Shown piece after piece: positions 41,337-43,708 of a DNA stretch of 43,708 nt (its first letter is position 1; every line of letters starts with the position of its first letter). The stretch covers positions 1 to 43,708 of the forward strand of contig JAXHUM010000056.1 in NCBI GenBank assembly GCA_034189325.1. Direction: 5' to 3'. The translations under genes were made by a program, and so were the position numbers. Below the pieces are notes generated by a model that did no database searches, was not told where the DNA came from, and saw nothing but the letters and a program-made list of their open reading frames with translations. This DNA comes from JAXHUM01 sp034189325. GTDB taxonomy: Bacteria; Desulfobacterota; DSM-4660; Desulfatiglandales; Desulfatiglandaceae.

Positions 41337-42824
41337 TCAGGCTGTTTCCTTGTTTTCCTCCCGCCTCCGGTAGTAATCAAAGACCCTTCGGAGGACTGAA
41401 AAGGCCTGATAGCCGTTTTCGAAACAGGGAATGCCCATAGATGTATAGTAATCACAGGCGATTATCCTTCCCTTTTCAATATCACTGTGATCAGGATGAG
41501 AGACAATATTCGGCAGGATCAGAACCAACGGCTTCCCCGTATCTTTACGAATTCGTACCCCTGCTTCTGCAACATCCATATGAAACTCAAAGGCCCTCTC
41601 CGGTACCTGTTTCAGGGCCTTTCTTCTTTTACCTTCGTAGAGGATGTAATATAACATCTGATAGAGCACGATGAAGTGGATCCTTTCGGAGGAGGCAATG
41701 GCATTCATCATCGGTATCATGACCTTTGGCGGCATAACCGGACTTCCAAGATCCGCTGGATTCCCTGCGCGTCCTCCCGCCGGGGGGAGAAACGATTTGA
41801 TAAGGGCCCGGGTCTCATCTGAAAGCTCGGGAACGGCAATATTGGAGATCGATGCTGCATCCAGGGCCTCAACGCAACGGAGTCCGCTACCCGCCATGAC
41901 CGCGGCATTGCCGCCTGTGAATCCTTCCAGGCATTGAAAGGCCATCAGGCATTCTACCAGGTCCTGGACACCGGCCGCGCTCACAGCGCCTGCCGATTTG
42001 ACGGCCCCCTCCCATACGGATTGCGATCCTGCGAGGGACCCTGTGTGACCGATTGTGCCCCGCTGTCCCTGATCGGTGAGCCCGCTCTTGAAAATGACAA
42101 CAGGCTTTTTCGCCGAACATGATCGAAGGGCATTAAAAAAGGCACGGCCGTCCCGCACCCCTTCAATATAGGCGCCCACAAATCGGGTCTTCGGGTCGTT
42201 TTCAAAATAGCGTAGCAACTCGGTGGCATCTATATCGCATCCGTTGCCGTAGCTGACCATAAAGGAAAAATGGACTCCACGACCTCTCGCCATGTAAGCG
42301 GCATCGCATCCTCCCCCTCCGCTTTGTGATATGAAACCGACAGGACCGGTTTTTCTTGAGAATTCCACTCCAGGGAAATAGGTAAGACCCACTGCCGGTG
42401 AATACACACCAAAACAGTTAGGTCCTATGACCCGGATCCCCGTTTCTTTGACGATCCTGATCAACTCGTTTTCGAGGGCTTTACCGCTGTGTCCCGCTTC
42501 CCTAAAACCGGAAGTCACGACCTCCACTCCCTTGATTCCTTTTCGCGCGCATGCCTCCACAGCGGGGATGACCATTTGGTCGGGCACGGCGATGATTGCA
42601 AAATCAACAGGCTCGGGAATCGACTCAACATCCGGCCATGATCGAATCCCATGTACTTCGGCCGCGTTAGGATTGACAGGGAAAATCGTCCCCTTGAATC
42701 CATGTCGAATTTGGGCGTCTAAAAGCAGGTTTCCGAATTTCGTCGGGTCGTCAGAGGCCCCGATAAGGGCGATGGTTTCTGGGTAAAAGATCTTCTCATA
42801 CATTGAACTATCCAGTTGGGTCAT
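41337..42824 (-). CDS. Acyl-CoA synthetase (NDP-forming), alpha-type subunit
   Basis: This 495-residue protein has a CoA-binding Rossmann domain (about 1-140: I-A-L-I-G-A-S-D-D, V-N-P-N-A-A-E-V) followed by a succinyl-CoA ligase-like flavodoxin domain. The latter has V-G-F-I-S-Q-S-G-G and the phospho-histidine motif G-H-T-G-S-L-A-G (H260). This corresponds to the alpha part of ADP-forming acetate/acyl-CoA synthetases, which make ATP from acyl-CoA. The ATP-grasp beta part is not fused and is not encoded nearby, so it must be elsewhere or the protein acts differently. The last ~130 residues form an extra domain. AAGGAGAT lies before the ATG at 42824. Confidence 0.88.
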   Translation of the reverse strand: MTQLDSSMYEKIFYPETIALIGASDDPTKFGNLLLDAQIRHGFKGTIFPVNPNAAEVHGIRSWPDVESIPEPVDFAIIAVPDQMVIPAVEACARKGIKGVEVVTSGFREAGHSGKALENELIRIVKETGIRVIGPNCFGVYSPAVGLTYFPGVEFSRKTGPVGFISQSGGGGCDAAYMARGRGVHFSFMVSYGNGCDIDATELLRYFENDPKTRFVGAYIEGVRDGRAFFNALRSCSAKKPVVIFKSGLTDQGQRGTIGHTGSLAGSQSVWEGAVKSAGAVSAAGVQDLVECLMAFQCLEGFTGGNAAVMAGSGLRCVEALDAASISNIAVPELSDETRALIKSFLPPAGGRAGNPADLGSPVMPPKVMIPMMNAIASSERIHFIVLYQMLYYILYEGKRRKALKQVPERAFEFHMDVAEAGVRIRKDTGKPLVLILPNIVSHPDHSDIEKGRIIACDYYTSMGIPCFENGYQAFSVLRRVFDYYRRREENKETA

Positions 42825-43039
42825 GCAAATCTCCTTCTGCGTGAAAATGTCCGGTCACTGAAAAACTCCGCTCCGTTAGAAGTCTCAGTTGTTTTTACTG
42901 AAAATAGGAGAAAGCTTAGGCTATGAACAGCACGAATGCAAGTATCATGTTGTTGTCTAATCGAATCCTGCCAATTTGCCCATCCTTTGAGGCGGTCAAG
43001 GGATCCGTGGCAATCCGCCAAGGGAAGAATAAATTTTTG

Positions 43040-43067
43040 TTGACAAAATAGGAATCATCGGTCTAAA
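43040..43067 (+). promoter_or_regulatory. Sigma-70 promoter of the TetR gene
   Basis: A perfect TTGACA (43040-43045) with a 16-bp spacer and TCTAAA (43062-43067). It reads towards the TetR gene at 43146. Confidence 0.5.
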
Positions 43068-43081
43068 AACGAACATTCGTT
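43068..43081. promoter_or_regulatory. Probable TetR operator
   Basis: AACGAA-CA-TTCGTT is a perfect 6+6 palindrome directly after the -10 element. Size, symmetry and placement fit an operator bound by the TetR protein encoded 65 bp downstream, hence autorepression. Confidence 0.5.
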
Positions 43082-43145
43082 CATTTCATGATCAAGATAA
43101 GCAGCTCAGATAAACAGCGGAACTCGCATAGACCGGTACAGAGGA

Positions 43146-43708
43146 ATGCGAAAAAGAAAAGCAGAGATCATTGAAAAGGCAACGGATCTTTTCTACAAGC
43201 ACGGTTTTGTCAAGGCATCCATCAGGGATATCGTCAAAGCGGTCGGAATAACCAATTCAACGGTCTATATTTATTTCGAAAACAAGGATGAGATTCTTTA
43301 CACCATCATTGTAGATATTGGAGAGATTCTTCTCAAAGAGATCCGATCGGCAATCGAAGCCCATGATGATCCGGTCGAGTGTCTTCGAGAGATGATCTTC
43401 AGGCAGATCTGCATCATAAAAAGCAAGAGAAAACAGATCAAGATCTACATGGAGGAGCAATATCAATTACCTCCGGTCCTTCAGAAAAAGGTGTACAAGC
43501 AGCATCGCCTTATCTATGACCTTTATTTTGACACGATCAGCAAAATCAAGGAGAAAGGCATCACTCGTCCGATCAATGAAACCGTTATGACATTTTCTGT
43601 TTTTGCCATGATGAACTGGTCTACCCGATGGTACGACAGCCAAGGAAGCCTTCCAATAGAAGAAATTGCGGAACAGACCATAAGCCTGTTTTTTGGTGGC
43701 ATTTTTAA
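43146..43708 (+). CDS. TetR/AcrR family transcriptional regulator, 3' end cut
   Basis: The frame from ATG 43146 (preceded by GAGGA) stays open to the window edge, giving 187 residues without a stop. The N-terminal helix-turn-helix has A-T-D-L-F-Y-K-H-G-F-V-K-A-S-I-R-D-I and V-G-I-T-N-S-T-V-Y-I-Y-F-E-N-K-D-E-I, as in the TetR family. The effector domain is helical and resembles the type found in regulators of acyl-CoA/fatty-acid catabolism, such as FadR of Bacillus or KstR2. Only a few residues are missing. Divergence from an acyl-CoA synthetase gene makes acyl-CoA the likeliest ligand; this is inference. Confidence 0.9.
   Translation, partial: MRKRKAEIIEKATDLFYKHGFVKASIRDIVKAVGITNSTVYIYFENKDEILYTIIVDIGEILLKEIRSAIEAHDDPVECLREMIFRQICIIKSKRKQIKIYMEEQYQLPPVLQKKVYKQHRLIYDLYFDTISKIKEKGITRPINETVMTFSVFAMMNWSTRWYDSQGSLPIEEIAEQTISLFFGGIF

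Larger units (their letters stand above)
42825..43145. other. Intergenic region between divergent acyl-CoA synthetase and TetR genes
   Basis: No gene is seen. It holds the TetR promoter and operator on the right side. On the left I see only the ribosome-binding site of the acyl-CoA synthetase gene. Confidence 0.5.

Noticed and set aside
1..43708. tRNA, rRNA, CRISPR array or riboswitch
   Set aside because: I found no T-arm/acceptor pattern, no regularly spaced 25-40 bp repeats and no known aptamer core. The ATCCTGT units are too short and irregular for CRISPR.

Overview
The window looks like chromosomal DNA of a free-living anaerobic member of the Desulfobacterota (the old Deltaproteobacteria), probably a sulfate reducer or syntroph relative. 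No rRNA or marker table is available, so this is inferred from gene content: an exosortase-type polysaccharide deacetylase, an ispG-proS-rsh operon, a PPi-type phosphofructokinase, an isolated rpmB, a Mut7-C protein, and a branched-chain-type ABC transporter cluster with an embedded acyl-CoA ligase. Dispersed ATCCTGT repeats also fit this group. Most genes are intact housekeeping genes, and no tRNA, rRNA, CRISPR array or prophage was seen.

Layout. Positions 1-3.5 kb are accessory: a truncated GxxExxY protein, a VanZ-like membrane protein, a HepT-MntA toxin-antitoxin pair and the sugar nucleotide enzyme ManC, interspersed with short ATCCTGT repeats and a pair of longer related repeats. Positions 3.5-7.5 kb carry surface-polysaccharide genes: a deacetylase, an FkbM methyltransferase and an O-antigen ligase/polymerase. 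They are split by a 765-bp A/T-rich gap holding a small transposon-like element. Positions 7.4-10.5 kb hold a Na/Pi cotransporter and the murein-recycling ligase Mpl. Positions 10.8-17.4 kb hold rpmB, the rsh-proS-ispG operon and a phosphofructokinase. Two copies of one short inverted-repeat element sit in the promoter regions of mpl/rpmB and pfk/ABC-F.

Positions 17.7-24.9 kb run on the plus strand: an ABC-F ATPase, a TPR protein, a Ppx/GppA phosphatase, guaB and guaA. Positions 25-32.3 kb are mixed: an M29 aminopeptidase, a diguanylate cyclase, an unrecognised protein with a TIM-barrel epimerase, the PEP synthase/PPDK regulatory protein coupled to a Mut7-C RNase-like protein, and a DUF2784 membrane protein followed by a DEDDy exonuclease.

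Positions 32.3-39.8 kb form a minus-strand cluster in transcription order livG, acyl-CoA ligase, livH, livM, livJ, lipoprotein, livF. It reads as import of an organic acid followed by CoA activation. The right end holds a PfkB sugar kinase, an acyl-CoA synthetase (NDP-forming) alpha-type subunit, and a TetR regulator that runs off the end with a well-formed promoter and operator.

No clearly unprecedented system is visible. The best candidates for a second look are the transporter/ligase cluster with its unknown lipoprotein and dyad-bearing promoter, and the three small inverted-repeat elements.
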